This document shows, one piece after another, positions 20,952 to 29,911 of a stretch of DNA of 64,000 bases. The stretch comes from Acinetobacter sp. ANC 4910 (GTDB taxonomy: Bacteria; Pseudomonadota; Gammaproteobacteria; Pseudomonadales; Moraxellaceae): NCBI RefSeq assembly GCF_004331035.1, contig NZ_SJNT01000001.1, positions 62,034-126,033 on the forward strand, given 5' to 3'. Every line of letters begins with the position of its first letter. The stretch's first letter is position 1. The notes beneath the pieces were generated by a model, which ran no database searches, had not been told where the DNA came from, and saw nothing but the letters and a program-made list of their open reading frames with translations. A program made the translations under genes and the position numbers.

Positions 20952-21349
20952 TAGATAACAATCCATACAAATGCCGCAATGATACCTATTGCAGACAAGA
21001 TCAATGAAATAGTAGCTGCGACACGACCACTTTGCAGTTCTTCAGCAATACCAAGATCCGCAAGTAAATGCTTAACACCCGCAATAAAGTGGAAAATTAA
21101 GCCGGCTACAAATACCCATACGATAAAGCGCACGATGAAGCTATTAAAAATAGCTTGCACTTGCACAAAACCTTCAGGAGAAGACAATGATTTGTCTAAA
21201 ATCCATAAAAGTACCGGTACGAGTAAAAATACGATAACGCCAGATAGGCGGTGTAAAATTGATGCAATAGCCACAGGGGATTTTAAGTTTACTTCTAAAA
21301 CTTGACCCATGGACAAATTGACAGGTCTGTTGCTTTTCACAGCGGGCAT
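20951..21349 (-). CDS. sdhC: Succinate dehydrogenase cytochrome b556 subunit
   Basis: This inner-membrane anchor of complex II has 132 residues and three transmembrane helices. SILHRLSG carries the Ser/Arg quinone-site residues. The SdhC signature HFIAGVKHLLADLG includes the haem ligand His. The chosen ATG has AGG right against it and GGAG further upstream, so the start is reasonable but not certain. It is the first gene of sdhCDAB, divergent from gltA across a 992-base gap. Confidence 0.93.
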   Translation of the reverse strand: MPAVKSNRPVNLSMGQVLEVNLKSPVAIASILHRLSGVIVFLLVPVLLWILDKSLSSPEGFVQVQAIFNSFIVRFIVWVFVAGLIFHFIAGVKHLLADLGIAEELQSGRVAATISLILSAIGIIAAFVWIVI

Positions 21350-21536
21350 CCTGTAAGTAAAAACTCCATCCGGAGTTTGTTGGAATTAATTCGAAGGAAA
21401 GCTGGCATTGTCAGGCAAGTAAATGCCTAAACTTAAAACGACATCGAATTATAAAACGCGAAAAGTCAAAATACAAACAATCAAAGACTGGTTTTTTAAC
21501 AAAAACCTTTAAATAAGAATCATTAACAAAAACAAC

Positions 21537-21565
21537 ATTCTATAAAAACCAATAATTTAGCTCAA
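21537..21565 (-). promoter_or_regulatory. Putative sigma-70 promoter of sdhCDAB
   Basis: Read on the minus strand, TTGAGC (21565-21560) and TAGAAT (21542-21537) are separated by 17 bp. The -10 matches consensus at five of six positions. Transcription would start near 21530, giving a leader of about 180 bases. Confidence 0.5.
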
Positions 21566-21657
21566 TTTTATTGCTATGCTATTGGTTTATATCACTTATC
21601 CATAAAATACCCCCTTTTTAATCGTCTTCTGTGATTTTGCATTTTTAGACTAAAGAT

Positions 21658-21694
21658 AAGGAAGATATTTTCTCTATCTGAGAATCTCTTCCTT
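21658..21694. repeat. 8-bp inverted repeat in the sdhC-gltA gap
   Basis: The perfect arms AAGGAAGA (21658-21665) and TCTTCCTT (21687-21694) flank 21 bases. It lies upstream of the putative sdh promoter and may be a regulator site. Confidence 0.5.
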
Positions 21695-22176
21695 TATATG
21701 GAGAGACTTGCATTTCCTATCAAAATGTTCACTATTTATTTAGAGCAATAATTTTATGATATAACGTGATTAAATAATGACTTAGCAAAAACAATATACA
21801 GATCACGTATAAATATTAAGGGTTTCATTTGCTCAAAAATTGCAAAAAATTACGCAAAAAGATTAATTTCCAACCGAAATCCAAAATCTAATTAGTCATT
21901 TTTTGATCAATCAAACCAGTCTTTAGGATTAGAATTTAATGTCAGGTTTGACTCAAAAACGAAATAAAATATGAACAAAAATGAATGTAAGTTATGAAAA
22001 TTAGATGAATTTCGATTCAGTTTGCTCGCACCATTTGTTCAAAAATACCCTCTCTATAATTTTTATAAATATTTACAATTAAGATGGAGTTCTATTTTTT
22101 TTCTGCACCTCAAGAATATTTTGACATATTATAGCGCGGCGGTGCTGTGATTTTATTCATTCCTCTAAGGACGGAT

Positions 22177-22209
22177 TTGACTAAACCTCTGTGAGGACGT
22201 CAGTTTTTA
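22177..22209 (+). promoter_or_regulatory. Hairpin with T run upstream of gltA
   Basis: Nested arms TTGAC/GTCA and CCTC/GAGG with a TGT loop are followed by TTTTT, like a weak terminator or attenuator. It ends about 130 bases before gltA. Confidence 0.35.
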
Positions 22210-22341
22210 TCCATAAGTATAATTGACAAAATTTCAGTACACTCTAATCTAAGTAGCAAATTTTTGATCCGTCTGATTCGCGCATTAGAAGATTAGTACT
22301 ACGAGTCAGATTAAACATTCACCAGGACAGGAGATCTTTGA

Positions 22342-23619
22342 ATGTCTGAAGCAACTGGCAAAAAAGCCGTATTACAGCTTGATGGCAAAGAAATTGAATT
22401 ACCAATTTACAGCGGCACATTGGGCCCAGATGTAATCGACGTTAAGGATGTGTTGGCCGCGGGTCACTTTACTTTTGATCCTGGTTTTATGGCAACAGCA
22501 GCTTGCGAATCAAAAATTACCTTCATTGACGGTAACAAAGGTGTACTTTTACACCGCGGTTACCCAATTGACCAACTTGCAACTAAAGCAGACTACTTAG
22601 AAACTTGCTACTTATTATTAAATGGCGAGCTTCCAACTGCTGAGCAAAAAGCTGAATTTGACGCTAAAGTACGTAACCACACGATGGTTCACGACCAAGT
22701 TAGCCGCTTCTTTAATGGTTTCCGTCGTGACGCTCACCCTATGGCAATCATGGTGGGTGTAGTTGGTGCACTTTCTGCGTTCTATCACAACGGTTTAGAC
22801 ATTGAAGATGTTAACCATCGTGAAATTACTGCTATTCGCTTAATTGCAAAAGTACCTACACTTGCAGCTTGGAGCTACAAGTACACTGTAGGTCAACCAT
22901 TTGTTTACCCACGTAATGACTTAAACTATGCAGAAAACTTCTTGCATATGATGTTTGCTACTCCTGCAGACCGTGATTACAAAGTAAACCCAATTCTTGC
23001 AAAAGCAATGGATCGTATTTTCACGCTTCATGCTGACCACGAACAAAACGCGTCTACATCTACTGTACGTTTGGCTGGCTCTACTGGTGCTAACCCATAT
23101 GCATGTATTGCTGCTGGTATCTCTGCACTTTGGGGACCTGCTCATGGTGGTGCGAACGAAGCTGTTCTTAAAATGCTTGATGAAATCGGCACTGTAGAAA
23201 ACGTTGCTGGCTTCATGGAAAAAGTAAAAACTAAAGAAGTTAAACTTATGGGCTTCGGTCACCGAGTTTATAAAAACTTCGATCCACGTGCGAAAGTAAT
23301 GAAAGAAACTTGTGATGAAGTTCTTGCTGCTTTAGGCATCAACGATCCACAGCTTGCTCTTGCTATGGAACTTGAACGTATCGCGCTTTCTGACGAATAC
23401 TTCATTAAACGTAACTTATACCCTAACGTAGACTTCTACTCAGGTATCATCCTTAAAGCGATTGGTATCCCGACTGAAATGTTTACTGTAATCTTCGCGC
23501 TTGCACGTACTGTTGGTTGGATCAGCCACTGGTTAGAAATGCACAGCGGACCTTACAAAATTGGTCGTCCACGTCAGCTTTACACTGGTGAAGTTCAACG
23601 TGACATCCAAGGTCGTTAA
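22342..23619 (+). CDS. gltA: Citrate synthase (type II)
   Basis: This enzyme condenses acetyl-CoA and oxaloacetate to citrate, the entry step of the TCA cycle. The protein has 425 residues, the usual length of the hexameric, NADH-sensitive type. The catalytic residues are His268 ([10 protein letters not shown]), His307 ([13 protein letters not shown]) and Asp364 (NVDFYSG). The strong site AGGAGA lies before the ATG. It is divergent from sdhCDAB and ends at a strong bidirectional terminator. Confidence 0.98.
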   Translation: MSEATGKKAVLQLDGKEIELPIYSGTLGPDVIDVKDVLAAGHFTFDPGFMATAACESKITFIDGNKGVLLHRGYPIDQLATKADYLETCYLLLNGELPTAEQKAEFDAKVRNHTMVHDQVSRFFNGFRRDAHPMAIMVGVVGALSAFYHNGLDIEDVNHREITAIRLIAKVPTLAAWSYKYTVGQPFVYPRNDLNYAENFLHMMFATPADRDYKVNPILAKAMDRIFTLHADHEQNASTSTVRLAGSTGANPYACIAAGISALWGPAHGGANEAVLKMLDEIGTVENVAGFMEKVKTKEVKLMGFGHRVYKNFDPRAKVMKETCDEVLAALGINDPQLALAMELERIALSDEYFIKRNLYPNVDFYSGIILKAIGIPTEMFTVIFALARTVGWISHWLEMHSGPYKIGRPRQLYTGEVQRDIQGR

Positions 23620-23638
23620 TTCGAAAGAATTAAGGATT

Positions 23639-23667
23639 AAAAAAACCACCCTTTGGGTGGTTTTTTA
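23639..23667. terminator. Bidirectional terminator between gltA and the monooxygenase operon
   Basis: The perfect arms AAAACCACCC/GGGTGGTTTT have an A run on one side and a T run on the other. It can serve gltA (+) and the convergent operon (-). Confidence 0.92.
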
Positions 23668-23691
23668 TTTCTCGTGGAATAAAACTAAATA

Positions 23692-25290
23692 TCAAGCAAT
23701 ATCATAATCAGCCAAGTCTAATTTTTTCAGCTTTCGCTTCAATTGCTTAAGTGACCACGGCCAAGCTGCAAAATTTCGCCCATTTTGATCTAGATAATAA
23801 GATTTACAGCCCCCAAGATTAAAAACCGTCTTCTGCAAATGTTTTTGTACCGCAACATTATGTTCATGCAATGCTTTTGGCTTAATTTCTATACGCTTAA
23901 TGCTCTGATCCCGCATTTGCAGTAAACCGCTAACAATGTAATCCAGTTGCGCTTCAGCAATCCCAATAAATGAATCATAGACCAGAATATTTGGGCCTAG
24001 CACTAAAAAGGCATTTGGGACATGTTCTAAACTGGTACCTAGAAATGCCTCTGGTGAACTTTCCTTCCAACGCTCTGCCAAGAGTTGCCCATTCGCATCA
24101 TAGACGCGCTTACCTATAGGCGGATGTGAAACTTCAAAGCCTGTTCCCCAGATAATCACATCAACTTGGCACTGCTCACCATTGGCAGCAATCAATTGAT
24201 TCCCTTGAATTTCAATCAAACCCTGTGGCACAAGCTGTACATTTTCTTGTTGTAAGGCAGGATAATAATCATTGGCGAATAACAGCCGTTTACAACCAAT
24301 TGAGAAATTAGGGGTCACATTTTTTCGTAATGTTTGATCTTGAATTTGCAGTTTTAATAGCTGTTTGCCCAGCAGATTAATCGGCTCTAATATTTGAGGA
24401 TGACGTAATCCAAAGTTAATCCCATTTAAAATCTGCGTAACACTGTTACGCCACAACTGTTGAATCAAAGGATATTTGGCCATGATGCCTTTATCCACAT
24501 CATTCAATGCCAGATCGGCTTTAGGTAATACCCACGGTGCAGTACGCTGAAAAACAATCAACTCCTTAACGAGAGGTTGAATTTGAGGAATAAACTGAAT
24601 TGCAGATGCACCTGTACCAATCACCGCAACTCGTTTACCTGTTAAATCGTAATGATGTTTCCAACGTGCCGAATGAAACATTTCTCCCGCAAAAGTATCA
24701 ATTCCCTTAATCTGCGGTACAGACGGCTCTGTAATAGGGCCAGTAGAGAAAACCACTCTTTGAGCGAGAAACGTCCCTTGTGTGGTTTCTAAAACCCATT
24801 GTTGCTGCGCTTCATTCCATTTGGCGGATATAAGTTCATGCTTAAATTTAATTTTGTCATACAAATTGAATTGCTTCGTGACCTGTTCCAGATAGGCCAA
24901 AATTTCTGTTTGCTTAGCAAATAAATGACTCCAAGCATGGCTTGGCGCAAACGAAAAAGAATATAACGCGGATGGTACGTCACAACCACAGCCAGGATAC
25001 GTGTTATCACGCCAAGTTCCACCGACGCGATCTGCTTTTTCAAACACTAAAAAGTCAGTATAACCAGCTTGTATCATCTTATAAGCAGCAGCAATACCAG
25101 ATATTCCTGCTCCAATCACAACACAATCATATACACGCGTTGGCTGTGGTTGTTTCGCTTTAATTCGTATTCTGGCTTTTTGTTGAATCACGGAAGTTTG
25201 GTTTTCCTCTACCCCAATAGATTCAGCACCTTCATCTAAGGCGGATTCAATTTTTTGATCTGAATTTTCCGCTAAAATATTTTCTGTCAT
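23692..25290 (-). CDS. FAD/NADPH-dependent Baeyer-Villiger-type monooxygenase
   Basis: This is a flavoprotein monooxygenase of 532 residues. The FAD Rossmann motif GAGISG is at 60-65 and the NADPH motif GTGASA at 225-230. Between them is the type I Baeyer-Villiger fingerprint F200-x-G-xxx-H206-xxx-W210 (FAGEMFHSARW). A polar extension of about 50 residues precedes the first Rossmann fold. It is the last gene of a three-gene operon with a short-chain dehydrogenase and a PF10118 protein, and AAGAGA precedes its ATG. A likely role is ketone or lipophilic substrate oxidation, where the SDR could supply the ketone. The substrate is unknown. Confidence 0.85.
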   Translation of the reverse strand: MTENILAENSDQKIESALDEGAESIGVEENQTSVIQQKARIRIKAKQPQPTRVYDCVVIGAGISGIAAAYKMIQAGYTDFLVFEKADRVGGTWRDNTYPGCGCDVPSALYSFSFAPSHAWSHLFAKQTEILAYLEQVTKQFNLYDKIKFKHELISAKWNEAQQQWVLETTQGTFLAQRVVFSTGPITEPSVPQIKGIDTFAGEMFHSARWKHHYDLTGKRVAVIGTGASAIQFIPQIQPLVKELIVFQRTAPWVLPKADLALNDVDKGIMAKYPLIQQLWRNSVTQILNGINFGLRHPQILEPINLLGKQLLKLQIQDQTLRKNVTPNFSIGCKRLLFANDYYPALQQENVQLVPQGLIEIQGNQLIAANGEQCQVDVIIWGTGFEVSHPPIGKRVYDANGQLLAERWKESSPEAFLGTSLEHVPNAFLVLGPNILVYDSFIGIAEAQLDYIVSGLLQMRDQSIKRIEIKPKALHEHNVAVQKHLQKTVFNLGGCKSYYLDQNGRNFAAWPWSLKQLKRKLKKLDLADYDIA

Positions 25291-25306
25291 GTTGAATCTC
25301 TTATTT

Positions 25307-26152
25307 TTATTTCACATATTTTTGGAACAACGGATAGCCCACGCCAAGCAGCTTGGCATACAGACTTGGAGCAGCTCGTTTTAACCACCAAAACAACTTG
25401 GCGTCTGGCTGTGGAATGGTATACAGCTTATTCGCATCTAGCCGATCCAAGGTTTTAACTGCGACTTGATCGCTATTAATAAAAGCATGATTCATCAGCA
25501 AATGATCCGCCAAACCAGAGTAATGTTGTGGTAAACGCCCATTTTTCATAATGTTGGTTGGCACTAACGTTGGACAAAGCACATTGACACGAATATTGGC
25601 ACTGCGAAGTTCTGCTGAAAGCGTTTCAGACAACGCCAAAACGCTCGACTTGGTGACGTTATATGCTGTCATTTCAGGCGCAGCAGTAAACCCTGCGGCA
25701 GAGGCTACATTAATAATCGCACCATAGCCTTGCTGTTTAAATTGGGGGACAAAATAATGGCATCCATGAATTACTCCCCATAAATTGACATGCATACACC
25801 ATTGCCAATCTTCTAGGCTGACTTCATCAAACTTTCCACCCAAACCAACTCCCGCATTGTTAATAATTAAGGTGGTCGCGTGTCCCATTAATTGTTCGGC
25901 TTGCTCAGCTAATGCTTTGACTTGCTCCGCACACCCCACATCACATTGCACAGCAAAAGCATCTGTTTGATATTGATTTTGAATCAAGCTCACGGTTTCT
26001 TCAGCAGCGCTGAGTTGGATATCTGCACAAACCACCACCCCACCACGCCGAGCAAGTTCTAGTGCAAAGCTCCGCCCAATGCCACTTCCCGCACCTGTCA
26101 CCACAGCATAAGCGTGTTCACTGGGTTTACATTTTTTATTAAAAATTTTCAT
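25307..26152 (-). CDS. Short-chain dehydrogenase/reductase
   Basis: This classical SDR of 281 residues probably interconverts an alcohol and a ketone or aldehyde using NAD(P). The cofactor motif is TGAGSGIG near residue 20, the structural motif is NNAG, and the active-site pair is in YNVTK. GGGGA precedes the ATG. It lies 16 bases upstream of the monooxygenase gene and 17 bases after the PF10118 gene. This arrangement suggests a short oxidation pathway in which the SDR product feeds the monooxygenase. Confidence 0.88.
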   Translation of the reverse strand: MKIFNKKCKPSEHAYAVVTGAGSGIGRSFALELARRGGVVVCADIQLSAAEETVSLIQNQYQTDAFAVQCDVGCAEQVKALAEQAEQLMGHATTLIINNAGVGLGGKFDEVSLEDWQWCMHVNLWGVIHGCHYFVPQFKQQGYGAIINVASAAGFTAAPEMTAYNVTKSSVLALSETLSAELRSANIRVNVLCPTLVPTNIMKNGRLPQHYSGLADHLLMNHAFINSDQVAVKTLDRLDANKLYTIPQPDAKLFWWLKRAAPSLYAKLLGVGYPLFQKYVK

Positions 26153-26169
26153 TTTAAATCCCCGCTTTG

Positions 26170-27126
26170 TTATGAACGTAAACTAGGGGTAAATTCCCGA
26201 GTAAAATATGGCGTTAAAATGCCATGTTCGGGATGTAATAGCTTTTCTTTGTAATAACTTAAATAAGCAGACGTATCATGATCATTGGGATGAAAATCAG
26301 GGCGCAAATAGTCAAAAATATGCTGTATGGTACTGCCATAAACACCATCTTTTAAGCCAAAAATCAGACCAAAACTATAAGGCAGTTCTTTCCAGTAATG
26401 CCAACGAATCAAATTTTTCGGTTCTCGGTAAAATGGCACCATAAGTGAAGCTGCTGAAATTAAAATAAGAATCGTGAAGAGCGCAGGGAAAAAGCCTGCA
26501 ATACGCAGTACATAATTATTAGATAAGGCTTGGAATACATCATAAGCAATATCCTTATGCTCAGACTCTTCGAGCATATGCCACATCCAAATGGCGCGCT
26601 GCTTTTCATCTCGGGAATGAAAGAAAATTTCCTCATGCTTCATCATATATTCCGCCAATACAGCAGTGAAATGCTCAATACCTGCCATGAGCGATAATTT
26701 CATGGGTTGCGGTAAACGATTAAATCCATAATCAAATGCCCAACCCGCCCACGTGCGAAACAACTGCACCGGATAATCTACTTCTAGCAATGCATCATTT
26801 AACTCATTGTGCATTTTAGAATGGATGGCTTCTTGACCAATCAAAGCCGTCACACGTTGTTTCAGCAGCGGATCTTGTACCAAGTCACGATGATAACGTG
26901 CAGTATCAATCACCAAGTCCTCTCCAAAGGTTAGAAAAATGGAAAGTGATGCAAAATATGCACTAGCCAATTCTGTATTGAGATAAAACTTGGGATCAAT
27001 TTCTTTGGGATCAAAGTCAAACCGCATGTGCCGAATCGGAATCATGGGAGACTGTTTCAAAGCATCAAAAAGAGGCCCAGAAAATACATGATTCAATGTA
27101 TTTTTAAGTGGTGTAATGAATTGCAT
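26170..27126 (-). CDS. PF10118-type predicted metal-dependent hydrolase
   Basis: This is the first gene of the operon and encodes 318 residues from the ATG at 27126 (AAGGA six bases upstream). The family is annotated as a predicted metal-dependent hydrolase with no proven reaction. The sequence shows Glu69, Glu99-xx-His102, Glu151 and Glu187-xx-His190, spaced as in ferritin-like di-iron carboxylate enzymes. A hydrophobic stretch at about 208-231 may associate with the membrane. With an SDR and a Baeyer-Villiger-type enzyme as partners, an oxygenase or oxidase function on a lipophilic substrate is an alternative to hydrolysis; this is inference. Confidence 0.75.
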   Translation of the reverse strand: MQFITPLKNTLNHVFSGPLFDALKQSPMIPIRHMRFDFDPKEIDPKFYLNTELASAYFASLSIFLTFGEDLVIDTARYHRDLVQDPLLKQRVTALIGQEAIHSKMHNELNDALLEVDYPVQLFRTWAGWAFDYGFNRLPQPMKLSLMAGIEHFTAVLAEYMMKHEEIFFHSRDEKQRAIWMWHMLEESEHKDIAYDVFQALSNNYVLRIAGFFPALFTILILISAASLMVPFYREPKNLIRWHYWKELPYSFGLIFGLKDGVYGSTIQHIFDYLRPDFHPNDHDTSAYLSYYKEKLLHPEHGILTPYFTREFTPSLRS

Positions 27127-27144
27127 GACCATTCCTTATTTTTC

Positions 27145-27201
27145 TACTGTAAGTGCAACTTTGTGGTACTACACATGCTGCTTAAGCATGTACCTACAGT
27201 A
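27145..27201 (-). promoter_or_regulatory. Nested inverted repeats in the leader of the monooxygenase operon
   Basis: An outer repeat TACTGTA (27145-27151)/TACAGTA (27195-27201) encloses a GGT/ACC pair. The inner perfect repeat is ACATGCT (27173-27179)/AGCATGT (27185-27191). It lies 19 to 75 bases before the first gene and may be a regulator site or a leader RNA structure. Confidence 0.45.
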
Positions 27202-27321
27202 AAAAACTAAGTGAGCCTATGCGGCTTGCCACTAGCAATTCAGGTCATTTGATTTGCAATTTCTGCCTTTCCGCATGCTTGTCCGACAGTTTTCTGACAA
27301 AATTATCTGTATGGGACAAAA

Positions 27322-27807
27322 TCACGCTTTGGGTGCCAAAAAAGGAATGCATTGTTCATAGGCATTGCAGTCCTGTCCTTGTGTTTTTTTAATAAAATAA
27401 TCTTGCACCATTTGCGCCTGCTGCTCTATTCCATAATTTAAAAACAATTTTCCTTGCTGGATTACATAGTGATAACGGCGATCAAATAATGCCTTACGTA
27501 CCACAGCTATGCCTTGCTGATACTGCCACACATGCGTCATCTCATGAATAAACCAAGATTGCAAACCAAGTGAACACTTTGAAAAGTCATGACAGTAATT
27601 TTGTGCATGAAAATAAATATATCCATTCGGGCTAATCGCATGATTTTTAAGTACTGCTTTATGTGCAATAATTTGAACCCGATCCAACTGAATTGTGTCT
27701 GCAAAAATCCATCGAACCAATGATTTTTCACCTTCGGTCAAAGGGCGTCGAGACAAAACGCCTACGCTTCGAATAGCCTGAATCAGCGTTGATAAATAGC
27801 GCGACAT
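27322..27807 (-). CDS. Small HExxH-containing protein (vgr-related type)
   Basis: This is a 161-residue protein from the ATG at 27807, which has AAAGG upstream; an ATG at 27846 lacks a ribosome site. The motif HEMTH in WFIHEMTHVWQ is a zinc metallopeptidase-type HExxH. The surrounding sequence resembles short proteins labelled vgr-related, where a DUF4157-like peptidase core is reduced to one helix. No signal peptide is visible and no type VI secretion gene is nearby, so the label implies no function here. It may be a catalytically active or vestigial metalloprotein. Confidence 0.6.
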   Translation of the reverse strand: MSRYLSTLIQAIRSVGVLSRRPLTEGEKSLVRWIFADTIQLDRVQIIAHKAVLKNHAISPNGYIYFHAQNYCHDFSKCSLGLQSWFIHEMTHVWQYQQGIAVVRKALFDRRYHYVIQQGKLFLNYGIEQQAQMVQDYFIKKTQGQDCNAYEQCIPFLAPKA

Positions 27808-28046
27808 ATCTTTAACCTTTTCAGTGAAATATAAGTAACTTCCCATCTACAATTATGAATTGTTTTTCTAAATGCAAATAAGAATTTTTTTTGAATTTAT
27901 ACACTACATTTGTCGCAATTCGTATATAGTATCAACGCAAATTATTTATTCATTATTTTGTCGTTGATTACACAGTACTGAACCGATAACCATAAGAAAC
28001 TCAGTCATCTGTGTACACATCCCTATAGCTTTAGGATTAAGTTGGA

Positions 28047-29672
28047 ATGAAAAGTTTTAAAATTGCCCTAGCACAATTCTCTCCGCATATTGGTAATATC
28101 GAAGCAAATGCTGAAAAAATGCAACAATTGGCAAATGAAGCCAAAGCGCAAAAATCAGATTTAATTATCTTCCCTGAATTAGCAACCATTGGTTACCCTG
28201 CCGAAGATTTACTGTTGCGTCCAAGCCTGTCTAAACGCACACAACTAGCGTTTGAACAGCTTAGCCAAGTGAAAGACATTGTCATGGTCTTTGGTTTTGT
28301 CAATCAAACTGAAGATGGTCAACGCTATAACTCTGCCGCAGTAATGAAAGACGGTAAGATTCTCGGGATTTACAACAAGCAAAACTTGCCAAATTATGGC
28401 GTGTTTGATGAAAAACGTTATTTTAACGAAGGCCATCAGCACTTGGTATTTGAATACCTCGGACATAAATTCGGTGTACTGATTTGTGAAGATATCTGGT
28501 CACTGAATACCGTTCAGCAACTCGCTCAACTTAATGTAGAAACTGCTTTAGTCCTAAATGCTTCACCATATGAAGTGGGTAAACCACAGCATCGTGTTGA
28601 AACCATGTCTGCTCTTGCGAAACAAATGAATCTCAATTTGGTTTATGCCAACCAAGTGGGTGGTCAAGACGATTTAATTTTTGACGGCACCAGTTTTGTC
28701 ATTAACAAAGACGGTGCTGTTGCACTACAAGCACCAAGTTTTAAAGAAACATTGCTCTATTCGGACTATATTGCCGAACAACAAAGCTATCAAGTTACTG
28801 AAAGCAGTCCAACCCTCGAAACCATGGCAGAAATTTATCAAGCTTTGGTCATGGCAACGCGTGACTATGTTCAACGCTCAGGCTTCCCTGGTGTCATTCT
28901 GGGTCTTTCTGGTGGAATTGACTCTGCACTGACCCTTGCGATTGCAGTAGATGCAATTGGTGCTGACAAAGTACAAGCGGTCATGATGCCTTACACTTAT
29001 ACGTCGCAAATCAGTGTAGAAGATGCAGCGGCACAAGCGAAGAATATGGGCATTACCTTTGGTATCGCGGAAATTAATCCGATTGTGAACAGCTTTATGC
29101 AAACGCTTTATCCATTCTTTGGTAATGCACCTGCTGATGCCACTGAAGAAAATTTACAAGCACGTACACGCGGTACGTTATTGATGGGCTTATCCAATAA
29201 ATTTGGTAACCTTGTCCTTTCTACAGGCAATAAATCAGAACTTTCTGTCGGCTATTGCACACTGTACGGCGATATGGTTGGCGGTTTTGCTGTTCTGAAA
29301 GATGTGTATAAGACCATTGTGTTTGAATTGGCGAAATATCGTAACAGTATCTCTGAAACACCTGTAATTCCAGAACGCGTGATTACTCGTCCACCTTCAG
29401 CAGAACTCCGCCCAGACCAAACCGACCAAGACTCATTACCTGCTTATGATGTCCTCGATGCGATCTTGTATGCCTACATCGAAGAAGACATGAGCCAAGA
29501 TGACATTATTGCCAAAGGCTTTGATGCAGACGTTGTGAAAAAAGTGATTCGCCTCGTCGACTTTAATGAATATAAACGTCGCCAAGGCTCTATTGGTCCG
29601 CGTATTAGCTCACGTGCCTTTAGCCGCGAACGTCGTTACCCAATCATCAATGGTTGGAAAGCTGGTCTATAA
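28047..29672 (+). CDS. nadE: Glutamine-dependent NAD+ synthetase
   Basis: This enzyme converts nicotinate adenine dinucleotide to NAD using ATP and ammonia released from glutamine. It has 541 residues. An N-terminal nitrilase-type amidase domain carries Glu44, Lys111 and Cys148 (LICEDIW). The C-terminal synthetase domain carries the ATP pyrophosphatase loop SGGIDSA at 288-294. Both catalytic sets are intact. It stands alone, with a terminator directly after it. Confidence 0.96.
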   Translation: MKSFKIALAQFSPHIGNIEANAEKMQQLANEAKAQKSDLIIFPELATIGYPAEDLLLRPSLSKRTQLAFEQLSQVKDIVMVFGFVNQTEDGQRYNSAAVMKDGKILGIYNKQNLPNYGVFDEKRYFNEGHQHLVFEYLGHKFGVLICEDIWSLNTVQQLAQLNVETALVLNASPYEVGKPQHRVETMSALAKQMNLNLVYANQVGGQDDLIFDGTSFVINKDGAVALQAPSFKETLLYSDYIAEQQSYQVTESSPTLETMAEIYQALVMATRDYVQRSGFPGVILGLSGGIDSALTLAIAVDAIGADKVQAVMMPYTYTSQISVEDAAAQAKNMGITFGIAEINPIVNSFMQTLYPFFGNAPADATEENLQARTRGTLLMGLSNKFGNLVLSTGNKSELSVGYCTLYGDMVGGFAVLKDVYKTIVFELAKYRNSISETPVIPERVITRPPSAELRPDQTDQDSLPAYDVLDAILYAYIEEDMSQDDIIAKGFDADVVKKVIRLVDFNEYKRRQGSIGPRISSRAFSRERRYPIINGWKAGL

Positions 29673-29689
29673 CCGTAGATAGAAACTTG

Positions 29690-29718
29690 AAAGCCCAAAC
29701 TAAAGTTTGGGCTTTTTT
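29690..29718 (+). terminator. Intrinsic terminator of nadE
   Basis: The arms AAAGCCCAAACT and AGTTTGGGCTTT are followed by a T run. Confidence 0.9.
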
Positions 29719-29751
29719 ATATGCAAAATATTTTTCTATTTTTTCACGCAC

Positions 29752-29783
29752 AAAAAAAAGAGACCAAGCTGAGAGCTTGGTCT
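29752..29783 (-). terminator. Terminator of the first tRNA-Met gene
   Basis: The perfect arms AGACCAAGCT/AGCTTGGTCT, read on the minus strand, are followed by T8. It begins seven bases after the tRNA 3' end. Confidence 0.9.
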
Positions 29784-29790
29784 ATAAAAA

Positions 29791-29867
29791 TGGTGGCTAT
29801 GACGAGACTTGAACTTGTGACCCCCGCATTATGAGTGCGGTGCTCTAACCAACTGAGCTACATAGCC
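29791..29867 (-). tRNA. tRNA-Met (CAT), copy 1
   Basis: A 77-base cloverleaf with encoded CCA. The acceptor strand GGCTATG pairs with CATAGCC. The anticodon loop CTCATAA gives CAT. The start GGCTATGTAGCTCAGTTGG resembles elongator tRNA-Met rather than the CAT-reading tRNA-Ile. Confidence 0.93.
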
Positions 29868-29882
29868 ATAAAATGTGTGCAC

Positions 29883-29911
29883 ATTATCTAAATTTCATGT
29901 CTATGCGTCAA
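29883..29911 (-). promoter_or_regulatory. Promoter of tRNA-Met copy 1
   Basis: On the minus strand TTGACG (29911-29906) and GATAAT (29888-29883) are 17 bp apart, 16 bases before the mature tRNA end. Confidence 0.75.

Larger units (their letters stand above)
21350..22341. other. Divergent regulatory gap between sdhC and gltA
   Basis: No coding frame is supported in these 992 bases, which are strongly AT-rich. It holds a good sdhC promoter at 21537-21565. There are two hairpins, at 21658-21694 and 22177-22202. TTGACA boxes occur at 22121 and 22223 on the gltA side, without perfectly placed -10 boxes. A small RNA is possible but not shown. Confidence 0.6.

Noticed and set aside
22121..22132. 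TTGACATATTAT as a gltA promoter
   Set aside because: The TTGACA and TATTAT boxes touch each other and cannot act as a -35/-10 pair; no good partner at 16-18 bp was found.
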